From: an archaeon
Lineage (GTDB): Archaea > Thermoproteota > Nitrososphaeria > Nitrososphaerales > CADDZS01
Direction of reading: 5' to 3'
Assembly: GCA_021806865.1 (NCBI GenBank)
Contig: JAKAPU010000003.1
Location: 1-43,004, forward strand
Length of the DNA stretch: 43,004 nt
Made by a program: the position numbers and the translations under genes. Positions 1 to 7,687 of this stretch are shown piece by piece. How positions within the stretch are numbered: position 1 is the stretch's first letter; every line of letters begins with the position of its first letter. A model generated the notes under the pieces. The model was not told where the DNA came from and did not search any database. It saw only the letters and a program-made list of their open reading frames with translations.

Positions 1-176
1 GAGAGACGCTTGGTCGCATCGGAGGACGGTGGAACGCAGTGAGGACACCAAGTTGCAAGTACGGTTGAGATCCTGCTCGGGCGCATGTTGAGCTTGAATC
101 AAACTGAGATTTTTATCATTTTCAATTTCTCTGAAACATTAATAGTGCAGATGAAAACCAGGCACTGATTCCAGAT

Positions 177-542
177 TTGGATATTCGCAGTGTTTGTGAC
201 AGCGTCAGGTCTTCTGACACAAGAATAAGGCACGTGGGGTATTACGACGGGTTTGGGAGAATTATCTACGATAGTATCAGACAGAACAGGACACCAATGG
301 AAAATACGGAGGAGATGCACATACTCAACGGAACCGTAGCGATGACTTTGAATCTCTGGAAGCCTGCAACCAAGATCATCGGAGAAACTCAGGCTTTCGT
401 CATGATGAAGGACAAGCTGGTCGGTCTGATAGTGCCGCACAAAAAGAACAACTACGTGCTTGCGATTTTCGAGAGAGGCACGGATTTGAGGAGAGTCGAA
501 AAGGCCAGGATCAAACTGCTAATGGCCTTAGGTCAACACTGA
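177..542 (+). CDS. DUF6659-like small protein
   Basis: A 121-residue soluble protein. The pattern of an N-terminal helix (VCDSV), IRHVGYYD with GRII, a hydrophobic middle (MTLNLWKPATK) and a C-terminal hydrophobic strand followed by FERGTDLRRVEKARIKLL resembles the DUF6659 family, which I know mainly from Thaumarchaeota and whose function is unknown. The proposed start is TTG at 177, because the frame is open only back to about 135 and holds no ATG before residue 1; a T-rich TATA-like stretch (about 110-119) lies upstream. The next gene is convergent and separated by 2 bases. The family assignment is by eye and the role is unknown; a roadblock/longin-like fold is possible. Confidence 0.6.
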   Translation: MDIRSVCDSVRSSDTRIRHVGYYDGFGRIIYDSIRQNRTPMENTEEMHILNGTVAMTLNLWKPATKIIGETQAFVMMKDKLVGLIVPHKKNNYVLAIFERGTDLRRVEKARIKLLMALGQH

Positions 543-544
543 CA

Positions 545-1483
545 TCAAAATGTTCCGGCCACATTCTTCGCAAATCGTCTCTTCGAGGAGGAATCGTACT
601 TTCCTCTAAAGTTGATGATAAGATACTGAATCCCCAGCTCTTCCAACTCTTCCACTTCCCGAATTATTTCCTTGGGTGAGCCAAACATTGCAGAACTCGC
701 GAAGTGCTCCACAGTCATCTCACGCGGCTTGTACTTGAGCGCCTTCTTCAAGGCTGCTTCTTTGCTCTCTCCAAAGAAAACGGTGGCAAGCTTTGTTTTC
801 AAAATCGAATCATAACTCCTGCCCTCGGACCTGCAGTGCTCCTTCAACGCGTCCAACTTTCTCTTGAGTTCCTCTCCTTTCGGGAAAATGTTGCAGGCAT
901 CAGCATACCTTGCCACCAGCTTCAGCGTCATCTTTTCACCTCCGCCTCCAACCAAGATCGGCGGGTGTGGCTTTTGCGCCGGTTTGGGTTCGAGTACCAT
1001 ATCACTCACCTGATAGTACTTCCCATGAAAGGTGCATTTGTCCTGGGTCCAGGCCTGCTTTACAATCTGCAGGGATTCGCCAAGCATCTCGATCCTTTCT
1101 TTCGCGCTGCGGAATTCATACCCGTACATTTTTGCTTCTTCTTCAAACCAGCCCGCACCGAGTCCCATCCAAAACCTTCCATGGCTGATATGGTCGAGAG
1201 TGGCTCCCATTTTTGCAAGCAAGCCTGGACTTCTGAAAAAATTACACGTGCACAGTGCTCCGAGCTTTATTTTGCTCGTTCTTGATGCGATTCCAGAAAG
1301 AGCCGTGTACGGTTCGAGGATTGGTTCAGCAATCTTTCCCGCAAAGGGAATCTGGACAAGGTGATCCATGATCCAGAAGGAGTCGTACCCTTGCTCTTCA
1401 CATTCCATTGCTATTTTGTTTAACTTTGCAAAGATGTTCCCGACCGCAAAGGAATGCGCTGGCTGCTGGTACCCGAACTTCAA
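545..1483 (-). CDS. LLM-class (F420/FMN-dependent) oxidoreductase
   Basis: 312 residues, the usual length for single-domain luciferase-like monooxygenases (TIM barrel). Visible family features are the N-terminal strand KFGYQQPAHSF, the YDSFWIMDHL segment, the LGALCTCNFFRSPGLLAKM region, and the strongly conserved GRFWMGLGAGWFEEEAKMYG motif near residues 103-122, followed by KPHPPILVGGGGEK near residue 170. Archaeal members generally use reduced coenzyme F420, so it is probably an F420-dependent hydride-transfer enzyme; the substrate cannot be read from sequence. The gene is single, convergent with the DUF6659-like gene and divergent from the zinc-ribbon membrane protein. ATG at 1483 gives the correct family N-terminus. 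Confidence 0.85.
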   Translation of the reverse strand: MKFGYQQPAHSFAVGNIFAKLNKIAMECEEQGYDSFWIMDHLVQIPFAGKIAEPILEPYTALSGIASRTSKIKLGALCTCNFFRSPGLLAKMGATLDHISHGRFWMGLGAGWFEEEAKMYGYEFRSAKERIEMLGESLQIVKQAWTQDKCTFHGKYYQVSDMVLEPKPAQKPHPPILVGGGGEKMTLKLVARYADACNIFPKGEELKRKLDALKEHCRSEGRSYDSILKTKLATVFFGESKEAALKKALKYKPREMTVEHFASSAMFGSPKEIIREVEELEELGIQYLIINFRGKYDSSSKRRFAKNVAGTF

Positions 1484-1626
1484 GCCTGCTCGAGCCTCTC
1501 GTTTGGAAAGGGAGCTCTGTTAACTCTTCGGGTTGAGAGTGTGGGTCACTAACGCGTTCATAGCGCATCATGCGTGAGAAACATTCCTTAAAGAGCTCCA
1601 AGATCGAAGCAAAGACAGTCTTAGCC

Positions 1627-2559
1627 ATGGGAGAGAAATCGGGGCAGGTGCCCTACGACCACGAACTGTCCCTCAGCGAACTGTTCAACCAGACATTCAC
1701 GATTGCGAGAAAGAACTACTTACGCGTGCTTCCGGTGTTTGTTGTCTTTGGGATAGTTTCCACCATTTTTTCCACCTACATATCTTATGCGACTCCGAGC
1801 CTTGCTACGCCTTCGAATCTTCAGAACCTCACCAGCACAGAATTATTCGCCTTGGCGAATTCTGCCGGACAACTCATCGGGTACACTCTTGCAAACTATT
1901 TCGTCTCGTGGTGCATACTGTACTTCGCAGCAGGGATTGGGCTGTGGCAGATGGGCAAAGCGCTTGGATTGGCCGGAGATTCCACGCAGCCAGATAAGCT
2001 CAACTATGGCGCTCTCGCTCTAACAACACTTCTGGCTGTCGTGATAATCGAGGCCGGCCTGTTCCTAATCATAATTGGCGCTCTGATCTTCGGTACGATG
2101 TTTTACCTTTCGCTTGCCGCTTCCACCCTTGAAGGCAAGTCGCCAACGGCTTCGCTTGGTCGAAGCAGGCAACTTGTCTCTGGAAGATGGTTCAGGACTT
2201 TTGTGCTTCTCGCTGCGGTGCAGATCTTCATAGTGCTTGTTGCAAGCGTCGTCTCGGGTGTTGTTGGTTTGCCCTTTCCGTCCGGTGCTGAAGGGACTCT
2301 AGCAGCCTTGCTTGCTCAGAATTTTGTAACTGCATTGGGATTCCCTCTGGTTTCCTCTTCAATGCTCGTGTTGTACATGTCGAGCAAGGCCAGAACAGTT
2401 CAGGTGAGTACAAAACCACCCTCACCATACGATTACATGAAACCCGAACCCGTCGGTGCGTTCGCAAAGCAACCAGGAAGGTTCTGCACGCAGTGCGGTG
2501 CTTCGGTCACACAGGAAGAGAAATTCTGCCACAACTGTGGCGCGCTGCAGAGCGCCTAG
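1627..2559 (+). CDS. multi-pass membrane protein with C-terminal zinc ribbon
   Basis: About 310 residues. A short cytoplasmic N-terminus (LSELFNQTFTIARKNYLRVLP) leads into roughly six hydrophobic segments. The layout resembles the membrane domain of glycerophosphodiester-phosphodiesterase-like or DUF-type integral proteins, including the amphipathic piece with SLGRSRQLVSGRWFRTF. The C-terminus is a zinc ribbon with CTQCGA, 13 residues, then CHNCGA (CxxC...CxxC), a common archaeal accessory to membrane proteins. The frame is open from ATG 1570, but ATG 1627 is preferred because a TATA-like stretch (about 1585-1594) sits about 33-42 bases before it and an ATG at 1570 would place that element inside the gene. 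Function unknown; no enzyme motif is seen. Confidence 0.7.
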   Translation: MGEKSGQVPYDHELSLSELFNQTFTIARKNYLRVLPVFVVFGIVSTIFSTYISYATPSLATPSNLQNLTSTELFALANSAGQLIGYTLANYFVSWCILYFAAGIGLWQMGKALGLAGDSTQPDKLNYGALALTTLLAVVIIEAGLFLIIIGALIFGTMFYLSLAASTLEGKSPTASLGRSRQLVSGRWFRTFVLLAAVQIFIVLVASVVSGVVGLPFPSGAEGTLAALLAQNFVTALGFPLVSSSMLVLYMSSKARTVQVSTKPPSPYDYMKPEPVGAFAKQPGRFCTQCGASVTQEEKFCHNCGALQSA

Positions 2560-2562
2560 AAT

Positions 2563-3261
2563 TCAAGACTTTGTCGCAAGGTGTATGTACGGAGTAAGGG
2601 CGTAGAGTACCTTGCTCTCTGCTTTGCGTAGGTGTTCCTCGAAGGTTGTCCTCGGGACTCCCATGCTTGTTGCAATTTCGTCAGCAGTAACCTTCTTTGG
2701 CACGCGATAGTATCCCTGACTCAAAGCAGAGAGCAGCGCAAGTACCTGCTTTTCTGTGAGCTCTCCCACAAGAGTATTTGCAGAGATTATGAAAGAGTCT
2801 CTGAGAGAGTGTTCAGGAGAAGTCTCCCTCGAAACGATTTCAACTTTGGCAAACTTTCCCAGCGATTCAAATAATTTCTTTATGTCCTTTTGATTGAAAG
2901 CGATCACCCTGTACCATTCCCAGCCGTCTCTGTAGATAGTGGGCTCGATTTTCATGCAGTTGTGTTTTTCAATCCACGGGCTGATCGCTGTCTTGATGTT
3001 TTGGCAGCCGCAATTTTGAACCACTAGCTGAACATGCGAACTGCTAAAAGTTCGACGCAGCACTTTTACTCCCAAGTCTTTCTCGAGTTGCTTTACGCTT
3101 TCGTTTACGCTGTTGAAGAGATCAATGTCATCGCAGGTAATTTCCATCACGTCTTTCTTGTTGTTACACCAGTGCATGATGACTGCTTTCGGATACTTTC
3201 GAGAAAGGTCATTGAAGGGACAATCGTGCTGAGCCTTGAACCCGATCTCGTATAGAGTCAT
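2563..3261 (-). CDS. HTH_10 (bacterio-opsin-activator-like) regulator
   Basis: 232 residues. The C-terminal ~60 residues carry the HTH_10/Bat signature: LTEKQVLALLSALSQGYY, then VTADEIATSMGVPRTTFEEHL and a final helix containing KVLYALTPY. The N-terminal ~150 residues form the sensor half found in this archaeal family; it contains many Cys and His (QHDCP, MHWCNN, NCGCQN), so metal or redox sensing is possible but inferred. The gene is convergent with the zinc-ribbon membrane protein (3-base gap). A TATA-like element at 3291-3300 lies 30 bases ahead of the ATG, consistent with a leaderless transcript. The target genes are unknown. Confidence 0.8.
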   Translation of the reverse strand: MTLYEIGFKAQHDCPFNDLSRKYPKAVIMHWCNNKKDVMEITCDDIDLFNSVNESVKQLEKDLGVKVLRRTFSSSHVQLVVQNCGCQNIKTAISPWIEKHNCMKIEPTIYRDGWEWYRVIAFNQKDIKKLFESLGKFAKVEIVSRETSPEHSLRDSFIISANTLVGELTEKQVLALLSALSQGYYRVPKKVTADEIATSMGVPRTTFEEHLRKAESKVLYALTPYIHLATKS

Positions 3262-3290
3262 TGAGAATCGTACACATTACCTGCTTTTTG

Positions 3291-3300
3291 AACATATATT
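3291..3300 (-). promoter_or_regulatory. TATA-like box of the HTH_10 regulator
   Basis: On the minus strand this reads AATATATGTT and lies 30-39 bases before the ATG at 3261, the spacing expected for an archaeal leaderless start. On the plus strand the same element could serve the unknown gene at 3418, but that would leave a leader of about 95 bases. Confidence 0.5.
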
Positions 3301-3417
3301 CGTCATGCCAGCGTACGACGGCTTTTCACAACATGCCACGACGGTATTGAAAGAGCCAGCAGGCGACGGCACCAAACTCATGCCAACGTGCTTTCTAGTA
3401 GATCTTGGTGATGTAAT

Positions 3418-4038
3418 GTGAACGACGTACAGACTGAAAGTAAGAGCGTTACGACCAATGTACTAGAAGCTCAAACAATTGGTTTGCACCAAGAAACAGT
3501 GGAAGCAAACCGACTCGTTGAGAAGACTAAATCTCAAATTGAAACACCAGCAAGATCGGAAGAAAAGATTAGACTCGTGTTAGAAAGCAAGGAGCATCCA
3601 GTTCGCATCACCGAGTATACGACCACTTCGGTTTCATTCTCCGGGACTGTCTACGGGCAGACGACAAAGCGTCTTGTGATAACCGGGAAAACACTGGATG
3701 AGAGGCAAAAGAAACTCGTCGATATGACTTACTCGTTGGCCGAAATGCTTGGTGTTGAAGTCGAAATCATGGATCTCGGCAATGAGGGTGTTGCAAAGCG
3801 CATTCTAAGGAAGATTAGTGGTGACACTCCGAAGGCTCCTTCACTCACATTCCCGCAAGAAATTTGGAATCAGTTTGACCTGGGTTTACTTCTATTCGAT
3901 ATCATAGCAAAGAAGAAGCCTCTGGAACCTGAGAATCTCATCGAGCTTGTCTCAAACCAGCTAACCTACGCATGCGAAAGAGAGAGAAACACGCTAATCG
4001 AAGAAGGTGCTCGGAAGGAGCTGTTTTTGGCGGCTTGA
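3418..4038 (+). CDS. conserved-looking protein of unknown function
   Basis: 206 residues, not recognised. The first ~60 residues are polar and probably disordered (many S, T, E, Q). The rest is compact: a beta-rich part (RITEYTTTSVSFSGTVYG, RLVITGKTL), a helix plus strand (LVDMTYSLAEMLGVEVEIMDLG) reminiscent of a thioredoxin-like beta-alpha-beta but with no active-site cysteines, and a helical C-terminus with KPLEPENLIELVSNQL. The start is GTG at 3418, within the string ATGTG, where the ATG frame stops immediately; GGTGAT at about 3407-3412 may act as a ribosome-binding site. It ends 69 bases before the tRNA-Met gene, whose promoter lies in the gap. Confidence 0.5.
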   Translation: MNDVQTESKSVTTNVLEAQTIGLHQETVEANRLVEKTKSQIETPARSEEKIRLVLESKEHPVRITEYTTTSVSFSGTVYGQTTKRLVITGKTLDERQKKLVDMTYSLAEMLGVEVEIMDLGNEGVAKRILRKISGDTPKAPSLTFPQEIWNQFDLGLLLFDIIAKKKPLEPENLIELVSNQLTYACERERNTLIEEGARKELFLAA

Positions 4039-4061
4039 TTTCTGTGTTCCATTCGCCACGC

Positions 4062-4067
4062 TTATAA
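4062..4067 (+). promoter_or_regulatory. TATA box of the tRNA-Met gene
   Basis: TTATAA within CTTATAAGC. About 25 bases further on (near 4090) transcription would start, leaving an 18-base leader before the tRNA 5' end at 4108. This fits an archaeal tRNA promoter. Confidence 0.5.
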
Positions 4068-4107
4068 GCAGATTTTTCAAGAAAATGGAATCGCCGGGGG
4101 CCTCAGG

Positions 4108-4350
4108 GCCGGGGTAGCGTTGAGGATGGCCGTCGAATAGACGACCGCGTTCCGAAAGCTCAGCCTGGTTAGAGCACCAGCCCCTAAAGATCACGAAGGG
4201 CAACACCCTGTCGCGATGCGGCCAAAATGCGCCTGCGCGAGTTCAAAGAGGGTGTAACTCATAATCTGACGATAAGAGATCTGGGGGTCGCGGGATCAAA
4301 GGGTAGGAGCTTCGAAAGGAGCTGCCATGAGAATCCCGTCCCCGGCACCA
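4108..4350 (+). tRNA. elongator tRNA-Met (CAT) interrupted by four introns
   Basis: Five pieces assemble into a perfect 78-base tRNA with encoded CCA: 4108-4116, 4158-4180, 4257-4268, 4284-4300 and 4334-4350. The acceptor stem is GCCGGGG with CCCCGGC, discriminator A. The D-stem is GCTC/GAGC with a 10-base loop, and the anticodon stem is CCAGA/TCTGG around the loop CTCATAA (anticodon CAT). The variable region is GGGTC, the T-stem GCGGG/CCCGT and the T-loop ATCAAAT. The introns are about 41 (before the D-stem), 76 (in the 5' anticodon stem), 15 (in the 3' anticodon stem) and 33 bases (in the T-loop); boundaries of the first, third and fourth can slide by one or two bases. Introns contain their own hairpins, for example ACACCCT/AGGGTGT in the second. 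An integrase remnant begins 25 bases downstream, as expected if this gene served as an attachment site. Confidence 0.85.
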
Positions 4351-4375
4351 CTCGCTCCGTGATAATCCCGAACAG

Positions 4376-5017
4376 ATGAAAGAAGAAGACAGTTCCCAGC
4401 CTTTTAAGTCCAAGACTACTGGAGCATCCATGTCAGTCCAGCTCCGCGTTCCCAGCGTAAAAGCCGACATCTACAACTGGGATGTGCGGTACCGATCAGT
4501 CTTAAGGAGGCTTCACGCGGAGGACTCTGGAATGCTTGAAGGAAACAGGCTCGACATAAAGAAATTCCTCGAAAGAGGGAAAGCTGGAGGCCTTTCCCTT
4601 CCAAGAGTCATAAAGTACGGAAACCACCTCATCACCTTTGCAAGATGCTGCTCAAAGCCATTCGAAGAGATGACTCAGGATGATGTGCGAGACGCTTTAG
4701 TCTCGCTCAAGAACGGGAGCAAGATGGACCCGAGGTTTTCGAAAAGAAGGAACTCTGACTTTCGGCACACTAATGGTAGGTATTCCGAAGTCACCATCGA
4801 CGGGTTCAAGATAATGCTGAAGATTTTCTGGCGATGGCTCAAAGGGATGGATGAATCAAAGCCTGTCTATCCCTGTGAGGTTGCACAAGATAATAGCTCC
4901 GTTGAAAGATCGGGCAAGAAAGATACTGATAAACTGGCGCCACCTGTAGCGGACTGGCAGACGAAATGTTTGACTCTCCGTAGTAGCCTTGGTAGACTTG
5001 ATAATACAGATAGGTAG
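4376..5017 (+). pseudogene. tyrosine integrase remnant, N-terminal half only
   Basis: Residues about 40-165 match the SAM-like core-binding domain of archaeal tyrosine recombinases: SLPRVIKYGNHLITFARCCSK, then MTQDDVRDALVSL, then the helix GFKIMLKIFWRWLKGMD followed by YPCEV, which in full-length enzymes leads into the linker before the catalytic domain. After that point the reading frame continues as unrelated sequence for about 45 residues and stops. The catalytic Arg, His and Tyr motifs are absent here and downstream. It lies 25 bases beyond the 3' end of tRNA-Met, the usual place for an integrase. It is probably a dead remnant of an integrated element. Confidence 0.7.
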
Positions 5018-5110
5018 GACACGGGGATGAAGTCGTGTCAGTAAGTGAGAGAAGGCCCAGTCTGATGCCCCCGTTACATTATTCACACTTGAGAATGTGT
5101 TGTATATTGA

Positions 5111-5479
5111 AGCTGTGACCCCTCAGGACTCGACATCGCCCGAAACACCCTGGCTCGAATCAGGGAATTTGCCCCAAAGTGCGACATCCACTTTCGCAGG
5201 GTGGCCGTTACCGAGGAGCAGATTTTAGAATGGAATCTTCCCACGAGGCCTACGAAGACCTCCGACACACGCTCTCGCGGATTCAAGGGAAGGTCGGTGG
5301 AAGTCGATGCGATCCCGGTGGAAACACTGAGAGAACTTGCAAGAGATGCGATCGAAGAGCACCTCGACAAGCACACTTTGGAAATGACTAGAAAGATCGA
5401 AGAGGCGGAGAGGTGGGAGTTCATGCAGTTTGCAGCTGCAATGCAGGGGAAGTCAAAGAAAGGGCCAGACGATAGTTAG
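5111..5479 (+). pseudogene. TOPRIM-like C-terminal fragment
   Basis: The frame is open from just after a TGA at 5108 with no good start; an in-frame GTG at 5201 would give only 92 residues. The translated text contains CDPSGLDIARNTLARIREF, then VAVTEEQILEWNLPTRPTK and VELDA-like VEVDAIPVETLRELARDAI, then a charged helical tail. I recognise this as the conserved tail of a TOPRIM-type protein common in phages and genomic islands, where DPSG sits in the metal-binding motif. The N-terminal part and probably the first acidic residue of the motif are missing. With the integrase fragment just upstream, this looks like further debris of the same integrated element. Confidence 0.5.
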
Positions 5480-5489
5480 AGCAACATGT

Positions 5490-6302
5490 TCAGGTGCGCA
5501 CTTCCCTAAGGAACCTCATGACTCTCTGGCTAGCATCGTTTTGAGTCTGGCCGTTCGATCCTATGAAGCGGCTGACATAGATGCATCCGAACCTGTCTGG
5601 CAAAGCGAATGCGCTCTCAATGTTTCTGAGTGCACCATTTATGGACGTGTTGTGATTGATTTGTCCTTTACTGCTAGACTTGATGGAATCTTTGAACGCG
5701 AGGGCTGCTTTGTCCGGCGACCCATTGAAGAAGCCGCTCATAGCGTAGATGTCGTAACAATCCTTCGCCTTCAGTCTCGGGAGCGCGCGTCCCTTTGTAA
5801 CAAGGGATCCCACAATATCTGCAACCTTCAAGCTCACAGAAGCTTCTCCGTTTCCCGGAAGTCTTCCGGTAACTGTCTCAGAGTAGTTATGATCAAACAC
5901 GATGCTTATCCCGGGAATCAAGCAAGCTCTCAGATCGTCCTGAACCTCTATCAGATTCTGGGTCGAAAGCGCCGCCTCTGGTTCGGTGAGAAAGTCGAGT
6001 TCCACCTTGAAGTCCTGTTTGCCATCAGCTGTTTTCAGCGTCCTAGAATACCTGAACGGGTTTTTAGTTTCTTGATAGCCCAACGAGAGAACTATTTCCC
6101 GTATCGAGGAATACTTTGGCATGATCTTCGGTTTCAAAACGAGGTCGATGTCGATAGAGCCGCAGTGCGAAAAGAACTTCTGGGTGAGGAAGTAAGGTGC
6201 CCACCCGCCTACGAGAGCAAAATCCTCCTTGTACATGTCCAGAGATGAAGCAACCTCGACCAGCGCGCCCTTTGACGGTTCAGTCAGATTGAGGTCGTAC
6301 AA
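5490..6302 (-). CDS. AbiEii-type nucleotidyltransferase toxin
   Basis: 270 residues with the nucleotidyltransferase core of the AbiEii/AbiGii family. LVGGWAPYFL supplies the GG motif, GSIDIDLVL supplies two metal-binding Asp residues, FKVELDFLT supplies the third, and the C-terminal LPRLKAKDCYDIYAM matches the conserved K..D.YD helix. AbiEii toxins are thought to inactivate growth by transferring nucleotides to an RNA or nucleotide target; here that is family knowledge only. The gene follows the AbiEi-like regulator by 44 bases on the same strand, giving the usual antitoxin-then-toxin order of type IV systems. A long antisense frame covers it but has no family features. Confidence 0.8.
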   Translation of the reverse strand: MYDLNLTEPSKGALVEVASSLDMYKEDFALVGGWAPYFLTQKFFSHCGSIDIDLVLKPKIMPKYSSIREIVLSLGYQETKNPFRYSRTLKTADGKQDFKVELDFLTEPEAALSTQNLIEVQDDLRACLIPGISIVFDHNYSETVTGRLPGNGEASVSLKVADIVGSLVTKGRALPRLKAKDCYDIYAMSGFFNGSPDKAALAFKDSIKSSSKGQINHNTSINGALRNIESAFALPDRFGCIYVSRFIGSNGQTQNDASQRVMRFLREVRT

Positions 6303-6346
6303 TTTGTTTCACTCCACGTTTACATTCAAGTTTCATTTAACGCCCT

Positions 6347-7090
6347 TCAAACTTCCTCGCGGGTATCATGAAGATTTGCTGAAGCTGGGTTCTCGTCAAC
6401 CGCTTCATTTTTGCCCTCGCTGAGTAGTGAATCAGCCCACCTGCTCTTGATCCTTTCAAGAATCCTTCCAGATGCTTCTTCACCTCTCGCAGGAAAATTG
6501 TACAAATCAACGTATAGCTGGACATCCGAAACTACTTTCACGTCGCGAGTAATCTGTGTTTTATAAAATACTCCATTGTCATACGGAATAACGAGTCGTA
6601 CGTTTCCATCCTTAGGGATGGGATTAAGGTCTAGAGCACGTGCTATACTATCTGCATCAGATTTCGAGTAGACGTACGCTTCCAGCGCGATCGGTCTTAC
6701 ATACGGCGAGACGAGCCACGCGCCCGAAAGACTTGTCAGGGCGTAATCGACTTTGGAAGAACTTGCGAGTTTGTCCATTATGATGTCTATGTCCTTATCG
6801 TACGAGTAATACTCGATGAATTGATTGCCGTTTGACAAGTAGTCGTTGTAGCTCGCCCACCGGTTGAGCAATCGGATAGGATCGACTACCTCTACACTTG
6901 GGTTTCCAGAAATCTTTCTAGCGACATATCCAGATTTGAGCAGAGAAGAAATAGTCGCATGTGTGTAGCTCAGACTGACGTTTGCTTCGCGAGCCAGCTC
7001 CCTTGTCGTCCAGGATGTGCCTTCGTTTATGAGTAGTACGCGGACGATCCTTGAAGCCTTTTGTTCGAAGATGTTTTTGGTTACTCTCAA
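6347..7090 (-). CDS. AbiEi-type winged-helix antitoxin/regulator
   Basis: 247 residues. The N-terminal ~75 residues form a winged helix (IVRVLLINEGTSWTTRELA, VSLSYTHATISSLLKSGYV), followed by the AbiEi-like middle domain with PIRLLNRWASYNDYL and IEYYSYDKDIDIIMDKLA. LTSLSGAWLVSPYVRP and a late VQLYVDLYNFPARGEEAS match the conserved end of the family. Such proteins repress their own operon and counteract the AbiEii toxin. The ATG at 7090 lies 30 bases downstream of a TATA-like string (7121-7130) embedded in the symmetric repeat array, so autoregulation is likely. Confidence 0.75.
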   Translation of the reverse strand: MRVTKNIFEQKASRIVRVLLINEGTSWTTRELAREANVSLSYTHATISSLLKSGYVARKISGNPSVEVVDPIRLLNRWASYNDYLSNGNQFIEYYSYDKDIDIIMDKLASSSKVDYALTSLSGAWLVSPYVRPIALEAYVYSKSDADSIARALDLNPIPKDGNVRLVIPYDNGVFYKTQITRDVKVVSDVQLYVDLYNFPARGEEASGRILERIKSRWADSLLSEGKNEAVDENPASANLHDTREEV

Positions 7091-7109
7091 GGTCCGTTGA
7101 GTTAATGAT

Positions 7110-7183
7110 GTTCGCTGCTACATATATATGTTCGCTAATAGCGAACGTTCGCTTATGACGAACATATATAACCATCAGCGAAC
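7110..7183. promoter_or_regulatory. symmetric operator array of the AbiE locus
   Basis: A 74-bp array symmetric about 7146.5. It holds outer half-sites GTTCGCT (7110-7116) and AGCGAAC (7177-7183), a perfect 17-bp palindrome GTTCGCTAATAGCGAAC (7130-7146), an abutting imperfect palindrome GTTCGCTTATGACGAAC (7147-7163), and AT-rich TATA-like strings on both sides (7121-7130 and 7164-7171). One TATA is placed for the antitoxin gene; the other would drive a plus-strand transcript for which I see no gene. The layout fits cooperative binding by a dimeric winged-helix repressor that covers the promoter. Confidence 0.7.
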
Positions 7184-7289
7184 ACGCGACCGCACGATTG
7201 TCAAAAATAGATTTGGGTTGTGATTTTCGTTATGATTGTGTTTTGCAATAATGCTAGCACTACGTTCGACCGACCGAAGACATTTGTAA

Positions 7290-7586
7290 TCATCTCGAAT
7301 CTTCTGCCGATTCTATTTCGACTTTCCCACCTTTGATCATGAAGTTGATCCTTTTCTGCCCTCCAAGAGCTTCGACTACTGACCTCGGGATCGTGCAGGC
7401 GAATCCTCTATTCTCGCTAGAGCCGACTCCGGTGAATTCGGCGCCAGTTTTCTTCCATCGGACGCAACCGGATGTCCAGCCAATTAATATCGAAAGGAAG
7501 GACGGCAGCGGTAAGTAAGAGGAAGTTGTATTCAATTCAACTGAACGTACCGGATCTCCGAATGAGAGGTCAGTCGAAGGAGCCAA
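7290..7586 (-). CDS. AbrB-like small protein, start uncertain
   Basis: The last ~50 residues (from WKKTGAEFTGVGSSENRG onward) fit a swapped-hairpin AbrB/SpoVT fold: GFACTIPRSVVEALGG, then KRINFMIKGGKVEIE. The first ~45 residues show no family resemblance and include a hydrophobic stretch, so the natural N-terminus may be lost or the real start may be non-ATG inside the frame. AbrB-like proteins are often antitoxins or transcription regulators; no partner toxin is adjacent, although the AbiE pair begins 200 bases away on the same strand. It could be a truncated relic. Confidence 0.4.
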   Translation of the reverse strand: MAPSTDLSFGDPVRSVELNTTSSYLPLPSFLSILIGWTSGCVRWKKTGAEFTGVGSSENRGFACTIPRSVVEALGGQKRINFMIKGGKVEIESAEDSR

Positions 7587-7687
7587 GGACTGTCATGATT
7601 GGAATTCCCGTAAATGTCCGTAAGAAATACTAAAGTATAAACAAACTGTCTCCTGTCACTTGAAAGCTTCACCTCGGTACATCACTC

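Noticed and set aside
704..1285. A 193-codon plus-strand frame opposite the LLM oxidoreductase
   Set aside because: Antisense shadow of a gene with a clear family match.
3236..3421. A 61-codon plus-strand frame ending at the GTG start of the unknown gene
   Set aside because: It overlaps the start of the HTH_10 gene and its promoter, and shows no conserved features; it might be a leader peptide but cannot be supported.
5430..6248. A 272-codon plus-strand frame opposite the AbiEii gene
   Set aside because: It mirrors the nucleotidyltransferase gene, shows no family motifs and has a Ser/Arg-rich antisense composition.
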